Source of the DNA: Panicum virgatum | Taxonomy: Eukaryota > Streptophyta > Magnoliopsida > Poales > Poaceae | Direction of reading: 5' to 3' | Length of the DNA: 64,000 nucleotides | NCBI RefSeq assembly: GCF_016808335.1 | Contig: NC_053148.1 | Coordinates: 46,826,930-46,890,929 of the forward strand | Shown here: positions 10,551 through 22,344 of the stretch, piece by piece | Numbering within the stretch: the stretch's first letter is position 1 | Layout: every line of letters starts with the position of its first letter | Program-made: the position numbers and the translations under genes | Notes under the pieces: model-generated | What the model was told of the DNA's origin: nothing | What the model saw: only the letters and a program-made list of their open reading frames with translations | The model's database searches: none

Positions 10551-11224
10551 TATTGGGGACGCCACCTTCGCACGATGGCGAAGCCCGTCGTCGAAGGCGT
10601 TCGCCACCTTCGCCCGATGGCGAAGCCCGTCGTCGAAGGCGTTCGGCTCCGAGCGAGGAAGCGGATGAACTGCGAAGTGTACCACGAAGGCAAAGAGGGT
10701 GGACCCGAGGGGCTCGGAGCGAAGCCTACTAGACGAAGGCCTGAGTTGCTCGAAGCCGCCCGAAGAGGAGCGAAGAGGCGGTGCCCGCAGCGTAGGGTAG
10801 CGTGCGTGCCGAAGAGGCAGACGGCGAGGCGAATCCTACGGCCCCGTTGTGCGGAGTAACGAAGACCCACAGTCGCGAAGAGACGCAAAGTGGAGCGGCC
10901 CCACTGTCAGAATTCTGTACGGGGTGTACAACTGTAATTCCACTAAGTTGTGTCGAGTGTTGTAACCTTACGTTTTTGCCCAGGGAATATTCTAAGATGC
11001 TGGCGGTTAGGGGGTAGAAAGGGAATTTTGGCCGGGGAGTAGTTGAGTTTCTGGGCTATAAATACCCCCTGTAACTATTGAAGATATATGGAATACAGAG
11101 CAAAAATGTTGTTGCTTTGATTTTTGTGTCATAATTATGTCCGCTGCCATCTCTTTAAGGACTTCACCCTCCACTTCTCTAGCTGTTGTGACCTCTTCGC
11201 CCCGAAGAGTGCCATACACCAACA
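10551..11224 (+). repeat. 5' LTR of element B, 674 bp
   Basis: It begins tattggggacgccacc (TA instead of the canonical TG) and ends ccatacaccaaca. A TATA box, tataaata, lies at 11057-11064, about 165 bp from the LTR end. A primer-binding-site-like tggcgcccaccc follows at 11229. Confidence 0.8.
10561..10644 (+). repeat. Two tandem 42-bp units at the start of LTR B
   Basis: The units 10561-10602 and 10603-10644 differ at one visible base (cgcacg versus cgcccg). Each contains cgaagcccgtcgtcgaaggc, which can fold on itself through ccttcg/cgaagg. The second LTR copy lacks this region. Confidence 0.8.
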
Positions 11225-11264
11225 GTTTTGGCGCCCACCCGCGGTTCGTCCTCGACATGACCAC

Positions 11265-12672
11265 ATGGCGGAGAAGAAGAAACCAAACCCCAGCGCTTCG
11301 GAGTCCAACGCCTCGACCAAAGCCCCACCTTCAACGGACAACGCCCTTGTTCCGTCCAACGGCAACAACACCATCAATGATCACGACGAAGACCTCGAGG
11401 TCGAAGACCTCGCTGATGGGAACTTTGAGGTCGACCTCCACGACCTCGGCATCTCCGCCGAAGACATCCAAGTCATGAAGAGAATCGACACACACCTCTC
11501 CGAGTGTCTCTGTCAAACACAGCAAGCACAAGCCAGCCCATCGACCACGCCGGCAGCTACAAGAGCAAAGGGAAAAGGACACGAACTCACTGCCGAAGAG
11601 CTAGTGGAGCAACTAAACAAGCTAAAGGAACAAGAACTTCACTACAAAGCAATGCGACAATCTCTTCGAGATCGTTTGATTATGATGAAGCCCCTTCGCC
11701 AAGACCCCAGACATGTGCAACATGCGCCTTATCCTCAAAGGCTTCACCAACAACCCGTTCTCATTAGAGAACAGTTCTCGGACGAAGAGGAAGGCGAGTA
11801 CGTGATGCCACAACACCTTCGTCCGCGACAGTGTCATCCACAAGAAGACCTCGCCACGCCCCTCTCTGTCGAATTCGAAGAGCTCCCGTGGCCTCCACGC
11901 TTCAACCCCACCATCCTACCATAATTCGATGGGGACTCCGACCCAAAAGACTTCCTCCTCAAGTACGAAGTGGCCATCGAAGCATCCGGAGGCGGAGCGG
12001 CATGCAAAGTCAAAGCATTGGTACTCAAACCTCCTGGGAGGACACATCCACACGTGGGACCAGCTCCGAAGAGAGCTCATCGCTACCTTTAGAGTACCAA
12101 AGCCCGAAGACGTCAACTTATGTGCTTTCCACAACCTGAAGCAAGGAGGATCCTCACTGCAAGAATATTTGCAAAGTCTAGTAAGACTTCATGCAAGAGC
12201 ACCAAATGTAGACGAGAAGACCATCATCGATGCCGCGATCGCAGGCCTGAGTCTCGGACCATGTGGATAATACCTCGAGTGCCGCAGGCCGAAGACCTTG
12301 AATAGGCTCTTCGAGATCATGCAAGAATATTGCGTCTCAGACAAAGGAAAACGCCGGAGAATCGAAGAGATGAATGAGCAGAGGTCACGCAATCACGATC
12401 GACCGAAGCCACACCAGGCTGAAGAAGCGAAGACCCCGAAGGCCGTGAACACGGTCTCCGGTGATGAAGCCCGCAACTCCTGGCCTCACAACAACAGAGG
12501 AGGGGGGAGCGAACGAAGCAACTCCAATTGTGGCCGGAGGGAGAACTCTGGCCGAAAGCAAAAAGTTCCTTACTGTTGCATTCACGGCAGAGACAAAGGT
12601 CATTGGACGACTGAGTGCCCCCTCGTCAAGAAGAAAAAAGAAGAGTTGGAGCGAGCCGCAAACACCGAGTAG
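11265..12672 (+). pseudogene. Element B gag with zinc knuckle
   Basis: The reading starts at the ATG of MAEKKKPNPSASESN. It has an acidic N-terminal region and a Lys/Glu-rich, coiled-coil-like segment (about 11580-11680). The gag core is spread over two frames, FDGDSDPKDFLLKYEVAIE (from about 11925) and HTWDQLRRELIATFRVPKPE (about 12051). It ends in a CCHC knuckle, CCIHGRDKGHWTTEC (about 12573-12617). A stop at about 11922, a frame change near 12010 and a stop at about 12268 break it. Confidence 0.7.
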
Positions 12673-12997
12673 CCACCGAAGCCCGTCAATTGTACCCACA
12701 CCAACCAGCAGCAAGTTCCGCCACCACAAATTCAATGGCAGCCTTCGCATCAACCTCATTGGACTTCGGCATATCCCACCCTTTCACCATCTTTTCCAAC
12801 CTTCCACTACAACCCCACATACACCGCTCCAGCCCTACCATCGCCTTCGGCTCCCCAATTCCCACAAATCCAAAACACTTCGGCGCCACATCAAGGGTGG
12901 CGCCCACAATCCTAGCTACAAGCATCCAGCTACCTCCCTCCACCGCCAAAGCTAGAGCCAGGCACGATCCCAGAGAGAGGAAATGATCCGGTCGGAG

Positions 12998-14000
12998 GCA
13001 CGGTGAATGTCATCAACGCCATCTCCGGCGGATCCAATGAGCCAGTACATGAGACGAAGCGTAAGAGGAAAGAATACCTCCGCACAGTCTCGCATGTCTG
13101 TGAAGGCAAACATTTTTGCACCCCCTGGTCCCACGTCCCAGTTACCTTCTCCGAAGCTGACCTCAGGCTTCAACACTATACGCACAATGATCCCCTCATA
13201 ATTCGAGCAAACATTGGTAGAAATTTCGTGCACTTCACGGGGAATGACGTTGGTCGGATCCTCGTCGACAACGGCAGCTCCGCAGATGTGCTCACCTGGC
13301 AATTTTTTTGTCAAGATGGGGTTCACTGAGAAAAATCTTCACAAGTCCCAGTACCACTAATTGGCTTCGGAGGCAAAAAGATCGAAGCCCTCGGCAAATC
13401 GAGCTGAACGTGACTTTTGGTGAAGGCAACACCCAGAGAACATAGCTAATAACCTTCGATGTGGTAGACATCGCCTACCCATACAATGCCATCTTCGGCC
13501 ACAATAGCATCATCAAGTTTGCGGCAGTTATCAATCAAGCCTTCCTGTGCATGAAAATCCCAACAGCCGGAGGAGTCATCACGATCCTCGGCAACCAAGA
13601 AGAAGCCAGGAGGTGCGAGGACAATGCAGCGTGTGCCATGAAAAATGTACATGCAATTGAAGCCGACAACAATAACGACGAAGATGAGGAAGCAAAGCAA
13701 CTCAATCCTGAGCAACACGACAAAGACGGAGTCCTGCCGGCTGAGCACACCAAAAAAGTTCTCCTCTGCGAAGATGTCCCGGATCGCACAGTAACAATAG
13801 GTAGAGGCCTAGAGGAGGCCGAAGAGTCCAAGTTGATTCAGTTCTTAAGGAACAACCAAGATGTCTTCGCATGGTCATCTTCGGACCTGTGAGGAGTCAG
13901 TCGGGAAGTCATGGAGCACGAACTGAGAGTCGATCCGAAGGTCAAGCCGTGTAAGCAGCGTCTTCGCACAATGTCAGAAGATAGATTGTAGGCAGCACAA
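12998..14000 (+). pseudogene. Element B protease and beginning of RT, cut off at 14000
   Basis: KRKRKEYLRTVSHVCEG and the retropepsin segment VGRILVDNGSSADVL (about 13250-13297) are visible, with a stop at 13327. The later part (13461-13892) has AYPYNAIFGHNSI, the protease C-terminal motif, then an acidic linker and the RT upstream region ending near KPCKQRLRTMSEDRL. Sequence of element C replaces pol directly after this, so the RT catalytic core is absent. Confidence 0.65.
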
Positions 14001-14940
14001 GCCACCCCTAATTCTAGGGTTTCGTCCAAGTAAGCGCCATGCTGCCCTGATCGCTTCTTGCGATCAGGGCAGCGTTGTTCTTGCTTTTACCTTGGTATTA
14101 CTCATACTGAAGTGTTTTTTATGGCGAGTAGTGCTAGTTATCCTTATGTTCGTAACATGATTTTTTAGTAGATCTATCATGCTTTTGTTGTTTATCATCT
14201 ACAAATATCAGGTTATCTCTGCGTGTTCATGTTTTAATCTTATACTAATTCTCGTTGCATAGGAATTAGTCGCGTAGAGATAACACCCTGCTTCTTTTTT
14301 ATCTAGTAGATCTAATCTGTTATGGTTTGTTCTTATACTTAAGAATCGGCTTAATATCTGCTAGGTTAGGCCTTGCAAACATGTTGGATGATCCGGCGAC
14401 GTATTAGATGCTTTGCTTTGATCTTAATAGGGATTGTTCCGGGAATCGGCTCTTGCTAATTCTTAGGCCTCTGTCTTGGTTATGATTTAGTTATCTGTTA
14501 TACTCGCTAGGCCTAGTTACATGTAGGATGTTCCGATCTAGCAGTGAAGCTTTTACCGTCGTGGATTAGATTAGCTAGATTTAACTGAAGCAATTTTTGC
14601 AGTTATTTGCTTTATCTATTACCATCTGGATATACAGATCCAATCTGACACCGGGACTCAATCGGCTCTTTAAAGCCGATGCAAGAGTCGTCCCGGAGAG
14701 CCGACCACAGCTCGGACTAATGTTTACACGTGTCTGTGCTTTTAGGCAAATCGTCGAAGGCACGTTCGCACCTTCCTGATCAGGTATAGGTCAGGTGGCA
14801 CGCCCTGCGTCTTAGAAAGCCACGGCGTGTGCCAGGATTGCGGGCCGTTGACTAGGGAGCAGTGCCTGCCAGCGCCCCGGCGACCTCCCGGCTCTTCGTG
14901 TTGCCTGTCGCTACTCGCCGGTGGGTTTTGACCGACAACA
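14001..14940 (+). repeat. 5' LTR of element C, truncated (940 bp)
   Basis: It aligns with 26091-27020 from gccacccctaattctaggg to gaccgacaaca with scattered substitutions. The first 291 bp of the LTR, including its TATA box, are missing, so the copy lacks its own promoter. Confidence 0.85.
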
Positions 14941-14992
14941 CATTCTGGCACGCCCGGTGGGACGCTCATCAGCAACAACGTCCACCGCTGGA

Positions 14993-16417
14993 ATGACTGG
15001 ACCTCAGAGCCAAGCGCCGATCACCAGCCCTGTCACGTATGAAGAGATGACCCCCGAGCACAAGCAGAAATACGATGAGGTCAAAGCTCAGTTCAAAGCC
15101 GATCTCATCGGCTCTTTCGAGAGGAACCGCAACCACGGCATTAGGTGGAAGGGGTTCTCACCCGAAGGCGCTCTCGACAACGTTGACTTGTTCGTACCAT
15201 CAGAGGAGCGCACCAGAGCCCTGCACGAGGAGATGAACTACATGGTGGCTCACACACTTCATCGGCATTCAGAAAGCCTGGTGAACGAGCTCGAGCGCGT
15301 GGCACATCGCATCGTCCAGGAGGTGATCAAGAACCAGTACTCCCCATCAGGACCAATCCTGGGGAGTCACAGGGGAGAGGACTCACTTCAGTCTAGGCTG
15401 CCATTGCCATATTCGCTCACAAATCCAGGTCCGCAGGCATCGCCGATCTACGTCGTCTACAAGATCGGCGGTGATCCCGGGGAGGTCCAGTTCCTGAACG
15501 AGCCCCCTAAGGAGATCCCGCACGGCTACACGTGCGTGTACATACCTGACAGCATCAGTCCAACACGCACGGGACATCTGGTGGGCACAGGAGCTTCAGG
15601 GGCAGATGCGAAGAAACAGGCATGGCTAGCGAAGTACGCTACCGGGCCGAGTGCTGAGCCCTCGGCCCCAGGAGTTCTTAGTGTGGATCAGATCAGCACA
15701 ATACTAAGGGATCAGTTTGGCATTCTACCCAAGAGAAAGGCGATCGGCTATTCCAAGCCATACCCAAGCGAATACGACTTGATCCCGTTACCACCCAAGT
15801 ATCGGCTCCCGGAGTTCACCAAGTTCAGCGGGTCAGAAGGGGCCAGTTCCATCGAGCATGTGAGCCGATACCTAACTCAGCTCGGGATGATTTCGGTATC
15901 GGATCCTCTGAGGGTCCGGTTCTTCTGTCAGTCTCTCACGAGACCAGCCTTTGGATGGTACACATCATTGGCCCCAGATTCAATCCGCACTTGGAGGCAG
16001 CTGGAAGATCAGTTCCACACCCAGTATCACTCAGAAGCTGCTGAAGCCGGGATTGCCGACCTCGCCCAAGTCAAGCAGAAGCGAGGGGAAAGTGTGTCGG
16101 AGTACGTGCAGCGCTTCAGAGAGGTTAAGAATCGATGCTACTCATCGCGCATCACAGAAAAGGAGGCAGGCGATTTGGCAGTTCTGGGGCTCGCTAAGCC
16201 GATCAAGGATCTGGCTTTTCAGTTGGAATTCACCTCTCTGGCGCACATGGTACAGAAGCTCACGACGTACGAACACTATCACCCTGAGCTCTACCAGGAA
16301 AAATTCAAGCGCCATGTGAATATGGCCCAAGCAGATGATTCTGATGATTCTAGCGGGGAACAAGAAGTGGATGTGGTAGAGTGGACCCGGGGGGCAAACC
16401 CCGTCCTGTGCAAGTGA
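14993..16417 (+). CDS. Element C gag, uninterrupted frame of 474 codons
   Basis: The ATG at 14993 ([20 protein letters not shown]) lies 52 bp downstream of the LTR end, in the expected place. The first part is a coiled-coil-like, Glu/Lys-rich stretch. The retrotransposon gag domain is at about residues 285-440: [52 protein letters not shown] and [19 protein letters not shown]. The frame ends at 16417 shortly after an acidic stretch ([19 protein letters not shown]). No zinc knuckle is seen in this part. The product would form the virus-like particle in the cytoplasm. Confidence 0.8.
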   Translation: MTGPQSQAPITSPVTYEEMTPEHKQKYDEVKAQFKADLIGSFERNRNHGIRWKGFSPEGALDNVDLFVPSEERTRALHEEMNYMVAHTLHRHSESLVNELERVAHRIVQEVIKNQYSPSGPILGSHRGEDSLQSRLPLPYSLTNPGPQASPIYVVYKIGGDPGEVQFLNEPPKEIPHGYTCVYIPDSISPTRTGHLVGTGASGADAKKQAWLAKYATGPSAEPSAPGVLSVDQISTILRDQFGILPKRKAIGYSKPYPSEYDLIPLPPKYRLPEFTKFSGSEGASSIEHVSRYLTQLGMISVSDPLRVRFFCQSLTRPAFGWYTSLAPDSIRTWRQLEDQFHTQYHSEAAEAGIADLAQVKQKRGESVSEYVQRFREVKNRCYSSRITEKEAGDLAVLGLAKPIKDLAFQLEFTSLAHMVQKLTTYEHYHPELYQEKFKRHVNMAQADDSDDSSGEQEVDVVEWTRGANPVLCK

Positions 16418-17989
16418 GTCAAACAGAAGGGGCTTGTGAAGGGCTTTCATTTTGGCGTGGCCAAGGCAGAGCAGATATTCGACTTACTGCTCAAGGAAAA
16501 GCAGTTGAAGCTCCCAGAGAATCACAAGCTACCAACGACGCAAGAGCTGTAGGGGAGGCTGTACTGCAAGTGGCACCACTCGTTCACCCATGCCACGAAT
16601 GACTGCAAGGAGCTGCGTCGGCAGATCCAATCGGCTATCGAGCAAGGCCGATTAATTCAGGCCCAACACACGATGAAGGTGGACAGTCAACCATTCCCAC
16701 AAGCTAACGTGGTGGAGCTGTCAGATTTTAGACCTGAGGGCCAGAACTTGGCGTTCCAGATTAACATGGCGGGACCCATGCGCCACCATGATGAGCAGAG
16801 GAAAGAGGCCGCTTCTAGTAAACGGCCCTAGGATGAAGACGAGCCGGAGTAGCAACATGTTACTGAAGAACAAGTGTGTCACATCCGCAATCAACTCCCA
16901 GCTTCCAATCGGCTTCTGGAAAAATACCAGTATCAGTACAAGTTGCGCCGCCGATATAAACCGGAAGAGGAGGAGTATGAGCACCATACAGGGAGGACGC
17001 TGGGGAGGCGCCAGGCTATACGTGACCACTGGCATTGCCCGTTCTTTAGGTACTGTTGGAATTCTGGCATGAGCCGATTGCCTACTATCGATGATTGCTA
17101 GGAGTGCAGGCCTCGGGGATGCCAGCCAGGCGAGACATCGGTGTTCCAGTGCTTGGGGCCAAAAGCACGTCACGACGACCATATTGAGCGGCCATCCAGG
17201 GATGATCTTGAGATTGAAGGGGAAGATAAGTATCATCATCCACGATGGTGTCTTGAAGGGCTCAGCCGCTCACAGAAGCGCAGAGTGCAGCGCTTACGCA
17301 ATCTCGAGGAGGCAGAAGCAAGGTACCTCGACGTGCTGAGGAAACCGTGTCCGGATCTCGCGGAACAAGTCAGGCACCCGCGAAGGGTGGAAAGGCGCCC
17401 TCCAAGGAGGGAGTGGTGCCCCAAGCAGCCAAGAGCCGATGGAAAGTCATCGGCTGATGTGAATATGGTGTTCGTGCTCCCATCGGAGTTTCGGGCGCCC
17501 CAACTGGAGGAATTGGCCGTCGCGCAGCTGGATCTTGGCCCACAGCCGATCATCTTCGAGAAGCCCAAGGAGAAAGGCTACAAGCACCTGAAGGGATTAT
17601 ATCTCAAGGGCCTCATCGACGGCAAGCCTGTGAACAGGATGTTGGTCGACACTGGTGCCGCGGTCAATCTAATGCCGTACTCAGTACTACGCCGATTGGG
17701 TCGTTCTGCTGCTGATCTTATCAAGACCAACGTGATGCTCAATGATTTCAACGACCAGCCGTCGGAGGCACAGAGCGTCCTCAATGTGGAGTTGACAGTT
17801 GGCCGCAAGACCGTCCCAACCTCGTTCTTCATCGTCAACAGTAAGAGTACGTACACAGTGCTGCTTGGGAGGGATTGGATTCCTGGCAATTGTTGTGTTC
17901 CTTCCATGATGCACCAGTGTTTGGTCCAATGGGATGGCGATGAAGTGGAGGTGGTCCGTGCGGATGACTACAACCTGGGATCGCGCTAG
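16418..17989 (+). pseudogene. Element C gag C-terminus and protease
   Basis: It continues the gag reading beyond the stop at 16417, with more stops near 16550, 16830 and 17100. The part from 17141 to 17989 is open and carries a retropepsin: RMLVDTGAAVNLMPYSVLRR (about 17638-17697) with the canonical DTG, and later YTVLLGRDWI. Basic, Pro/Arg-rich sequence precedes it. The frame stops at 17989, and about 365 bp without clear coding separate it from the RT region. Confidence 0.65.
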
Positions 17990-18355
17990 AAGACTGTGAT
18001 CGGATCGAAGCGATAAAAAACAGATTGAGGCTGGTCTTATCCACTGGCCTCACAAAATAAACACATCCTGGCACGCTACGGAGCCTAGCAGGTTTAGAGA
18101 GACCGGTCCTAGCGACCGGCCCCAAAAAATAGACAATTCTTGTTTAGAGTCGAAACTGTTACATTGCGGACAGACTTTAGCTTGCTCTGGCAGTTGGTTA
18201 GTTAATGAGCATTCAGTTTCAAGGGGTAATATAGAGACGGCCGGCCCATGCGGTAGGTCGAAAATTTTCTTTTGTCATCTCCCCGTGTTTGTTGTCGACG
18301 TGGCAGATGATGACGAGTCGCCTGTGTCCACAGTCGATTTTACAGCGACGGCAAG

Positions 18356-21300
18356 TTGGGCTACGGGTTTACATCAGCTGACGATTTGGAGGAAGTTGAT
18401 ATCGGTCCCGGGGATAAGCCGCGACCAACATTTATCAGCAAGAAGCTAGACTCGAGCCAGCGTGAGCCGATTATAGCACTGTTGAAGGAATGCCGGGATT
18501 GTTTCACGTGGGATTATACAGAAATGCCTGGTCTGGATAGAAGCATCGTCAAACATCGGCTCCCGCTTAAGAAAGGATTTCGGCCGTTTCAACAACAAGC
18601 AAGGCAGATGAAGGCTGAAGTCCTGGAGGAGGTCAAGAAAGAGGTGCAAAAGATGTTGGACGCAGGGTTCATCAGGCCATGTAGGTATGCAGAATGGATC
18701 TCCAGTGTGTTCCCTGTACAGAAGAAGGATGGCCGATGGAGAGTCTGCGTGGATTTCAGAGACCTCAACAGAGCGATGCCAAAGGATGAATATCCGATGC
18801 CCGTGGCAGAAATGTTGATCAACGCCGCTGCCGGTCACAAAATGCTGAGCTTTATGGATGGTAATGCCGGCTACAACCAGGTCTTCATGGCCGTAGAGGA
18901 TATAAGCAAGTCCGCGTTCAGAGTACCAGGCGCGGTCGGCTTGTTCGAGTATTTGGTTATGACCTTTGGATTGAAAAATGCCGGTGCAACGTATCAACGC
19001 GCCATGAATTACATTTTTCATGATCTCATCGGCAAGCTGGTAGAAATCTACATTGATGATGTTGTGGTCAAGTCCACATCGGCTGGGGGCATCTGGAAGA
19101 TTTGCGTAAGGTTTTGGAGCGGACTCGGAAGTTTGGGCTCAAAATAAACCCGGAGAAATGTGCCTTTGGCGTATCGGCCGGTCAGTTCTTAGGATTCCTG
19201 GTACATGAGCGAGGAATCGAGATCGGCTTGAAGAGTCAAGAAGCGGTAATGACAATGAAGCCGCCCACCACGAAGGAGTTACAGAAGCTCATCGGCAAAA
19301 TCAACTTTGTCAGACGATTTATTTCCAATCTGTCTGGGCGTATCGAGCCGTTCATGGGTCTGGTGAAGATCAAGTCCGAGGATGAGTTTCACTGGGGGGC
19401 AGAACAACAGCAGGCTCTTGATGAAATCAAGGAATATTTGTCGAAACCTCCAGTATTGGTTCCGCCTCAACAGGACAGGCCTTTCTACGTATACCTGTCC
19501 GTGGGTGACACTTCCATCGCCTCGGTTCTGATTCAGAAACATGACGATCAGGAGAGGGTTGTCTTCTACCTCTGCAGGCACATGTTGATCGCTGAGACCA
19601 GGTATCCTAAGATTGGAAAGCTTTGCCTTTGTTTATTCTTTACATGTACAAAGCTTCGACATATTTTGCTCTTGGCGGAAATGATCGTTATATGTAAATC
19701 GGATGTCATCAAGCATATGCTGTCGGCTCCTATTCTAAAAGGCCGATTAGGAAAATGGATGTTTGCGTTGTCAGAATTCGATATCCGATATCAACCTGCA
19801 AAAGCAGTCAAGGGACAAGCACTGGCGGATCTCATTGCAGACAGGGTCAACACTGACGTGTCTGCACTTTTTGTACATGCCTGGGCCATGTTTTTCGACG
19901 GATCGGCTTGTGATGATGGGTGTGCCGTAGGAATTCTTTTGGTATCGCCTCGTGGGGCGACTTATTCTTTTTCCATCAGTATGGCTACTCCATGCACCAA
20001 TAATTTAGTAGAGTATGAGGCCGTTCGCAAGGGGATCGAATTACTCCTGGAAGCTGGTGCAGAAGCAGTGGAAATATTTGGGGATTCGAAACTGGTGATT
20101 TCTCAGCTCACGGAAGAATATAAATGTGAGAGCGAGCTTCTTTTTCCGATATGGATGCAGTGCCGTGAGTTGATGTCACAATTCAGGTACATTAATTTCC
20201 ACTGGATACGAAGGACTTTGAACAGTGAAGCCAATGACTTAGCACAGATGGCTTCCGGATACAAGAAAACAACCGATGGGGTCGATGTAGAGGTTCAGTT
20301 TCTAGAACCTGGAGACTGGAGAGCCGATATCTTCAATTATTTGAAGGATCCGGCTCGGGGGGCACCCAGAAGGATAAGACTCAAAGCTATGAAGTATGTT
20401 CTGATAGGAGACGACATGTTCTACAGGACTTTGGAAGGACTGCTGCTTAAATGTTTGGGGCCTTCGGAGTTGAATCAGCTCTTGCATGAGGTTCATGAAG
20501 GAGCCTGCGGTGCTCATCAATCGGCTCATAAGATGAAATGGCTGATTAGACGATCAGGATATTACTTGCCTACCATGCTTGAGGATTGCTTTAAATATTA
20601 CAAGGGATGTCAGGCATGTCCGAGATTCGGCAAGATTCAGATAGTGCCGGCATCAGTAATGAATCCTATCATTAAGCCATGGCCGTTCAGGGGTTGGGCC
20701 ATGGATATGATTGGCCAGATTAACCCGCCATCTAGCAAAGGTCACCAATGGGTGTTAGCTGTCACGGATTATTTCACAAAATGGGTGGAGGCGGTACCCA
20801 TGAGGTCGGTGGCATCGAAAGATGTGATCAGTTTCGTTAAAGAGCACATCATTCATAGGTTCGGGATTCCTTAGACCATTACGACCGATGGAGAATCGGT
20901 CTTTATATCGGAGGAATTTAGAAAGTTTGCCGATGACACGGGGTTCAAGCTGATCAGATCATCCCCATATTATGCCCAGGCTAATGGACAGGCTGAAGCA
21001 TCCAACCAGAGCCTTATCAAGCTGATCAAAAGGAAGATCGATGAATATCATAGGTGCTGGCATGAGGTGTTGTCAGAGGCTTTCTGGGCATATCGTATTT
21101 CGTGTCACGGATCCATCAAGACGTCACCATACCATCTGGTCTACGGTCAAGACGCTGTGTTGCCATGGGAGATCTCAGCCGGATCAAGGCGTGTTGAGTT
21201 TCAGAATGATCTATCGGCTGAAGAGTATGCAGCCTTGATGAGCGATAATGTGGAGGATCTTACAGAGCTAAAACTTTGGTCACTTGAGAAGATCAAGGAA

Positions 21301-21572
21301 AACAAGGCTAAAGTTGCTCGTGCATACAACAAAAAGGTCAAGCCGAAAGAATTCCAGGTTGGAGACCTAGTTTGGAAGGTAGTGCTACCATTGGGAACTA
21401 AAAACAGGAAGTATGGTAAGTGGTCTCCTACTTGGCATGGACCGTACAAGGTTGATTAGGTCCTGCCTGAAAATGCGTACATGCTTGAAGAATTAGATGG
21501 TGTCAAGTTTCCTGTAGCCGTCAAAGGCCAACACCTCAAGAAATATTTTCCGAGCATGTGGGAAGGCGACTA
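18356..21572 (+). pseudogene. Element C pol: RT, RNase H, second RNase H, integrase
   Basis: RT runs from FISKKLDSSQREPIIALLKE through DGRWRVCVDFRDLNRAMPKD to the catalytic EIYIDDVVVKS (about 19047). A frame change occurs between about 19080 and 19102. The next open stretch (to 20874) has the RT thumb, a classical RNase H-like region, and a second RNase H with FFDGSACDDG, NNLVEYEAVRKGIEL and EIFGDSKLVI. This dual RNase H is diagnostic of the Tat/Athila group. Integrase follows: the HHCC finger (H..H.., CQAC), then the core with AMDMIG, TDGESVF and NGQAEASNQS. Stops at 20872 and 21457 interrupt the integrase, and its last residues end at about 21572. Confidence 0.8.
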
Positions 21573-21610
21573 ACAAGAGCCGATGAGATCCATCTGGCTG
21601 CATTATAAAA

Positions 21611-21767
21611 GGCCAACATGTTGAGTTGGCCAGTAAAAAAAATGAGAAAGGCCAACACGTTGAGTTGGCCAGTAAAAAAAATGATGAGATGGGCCAACAC
21701 GTTGAGTTGGCCAGTAACAAAAAAGAAGAAAGCAAAAGTGAGAGAGGCCAACACGTTGACTTGGCCA
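21611..21767 (+). repeat. Four spaced near-palindromes in the 3' region of element C
   Basis: GGCCAACAYGTTGASTTGGCC occurs four times at spacings of about 41-52 bp, separated by A-rich linkers (cagtaaaaaaaatgag and similar). Each unit can form a hairpin with a GGCCAA/TTGGCC stem. The array lies just past the end of pol. Confidence 0.85.
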
Positions 21768-22344
21768 GCAAGTAAGAATTATATGAGAAGCAAGGCAGCC
21801 GATGTGTAACCATCGACTTAAGATGTTTTTAATCAATATGAGTTTCAGTTTAATAGGCAACCTTCTATGGCATGGATGCTTCTGAGCGTATGGCGTCGGC
21901 TCTTGCTATGACTTCTTCGTCGTCTTTGTCATCGCCCATTACTATCTATTGACTCAAGGTGTTGATTTCTGCAAACTCTGCCCGTATTTGCTCGGTTATT
22001 TCTTGGGCTTCTTGTTTGGAGTTCGCAATCGAGGCTTTCTCCTCTTGGATCAGTCTCTGTGCGATGCGGACTTTTTCTTTGAGTTCTGCCAGTTCTTTCT
22101 CCAGGAGGCTGAGTCACCTTGTACTCCCTGAGATATCGGCTTTGGCATCCAGAGTTGCCTTCTTCTGGTTTAGCATCTTACACTTTTCAGGGATGTCGGC
22201 TTTCAGAGGGATTTGAGAATGCCTTAGTTCTATCCTCTGTTGCGCTGCTTTCACCTCTGCCCAAAACAAGGGAATATGGCCGGCTGGCCAGAGTTTGACC
22301 CGAAGTGACTCTGGGAGTTGGGATTCTATCTGCTCGAGGACTTT

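Noticed and set aside
21611..21767. CRISPR array
   Set aside because: The repeats are palindromes separated by short A-rich linkers in a plant retrotransposon, with no unique spacers.
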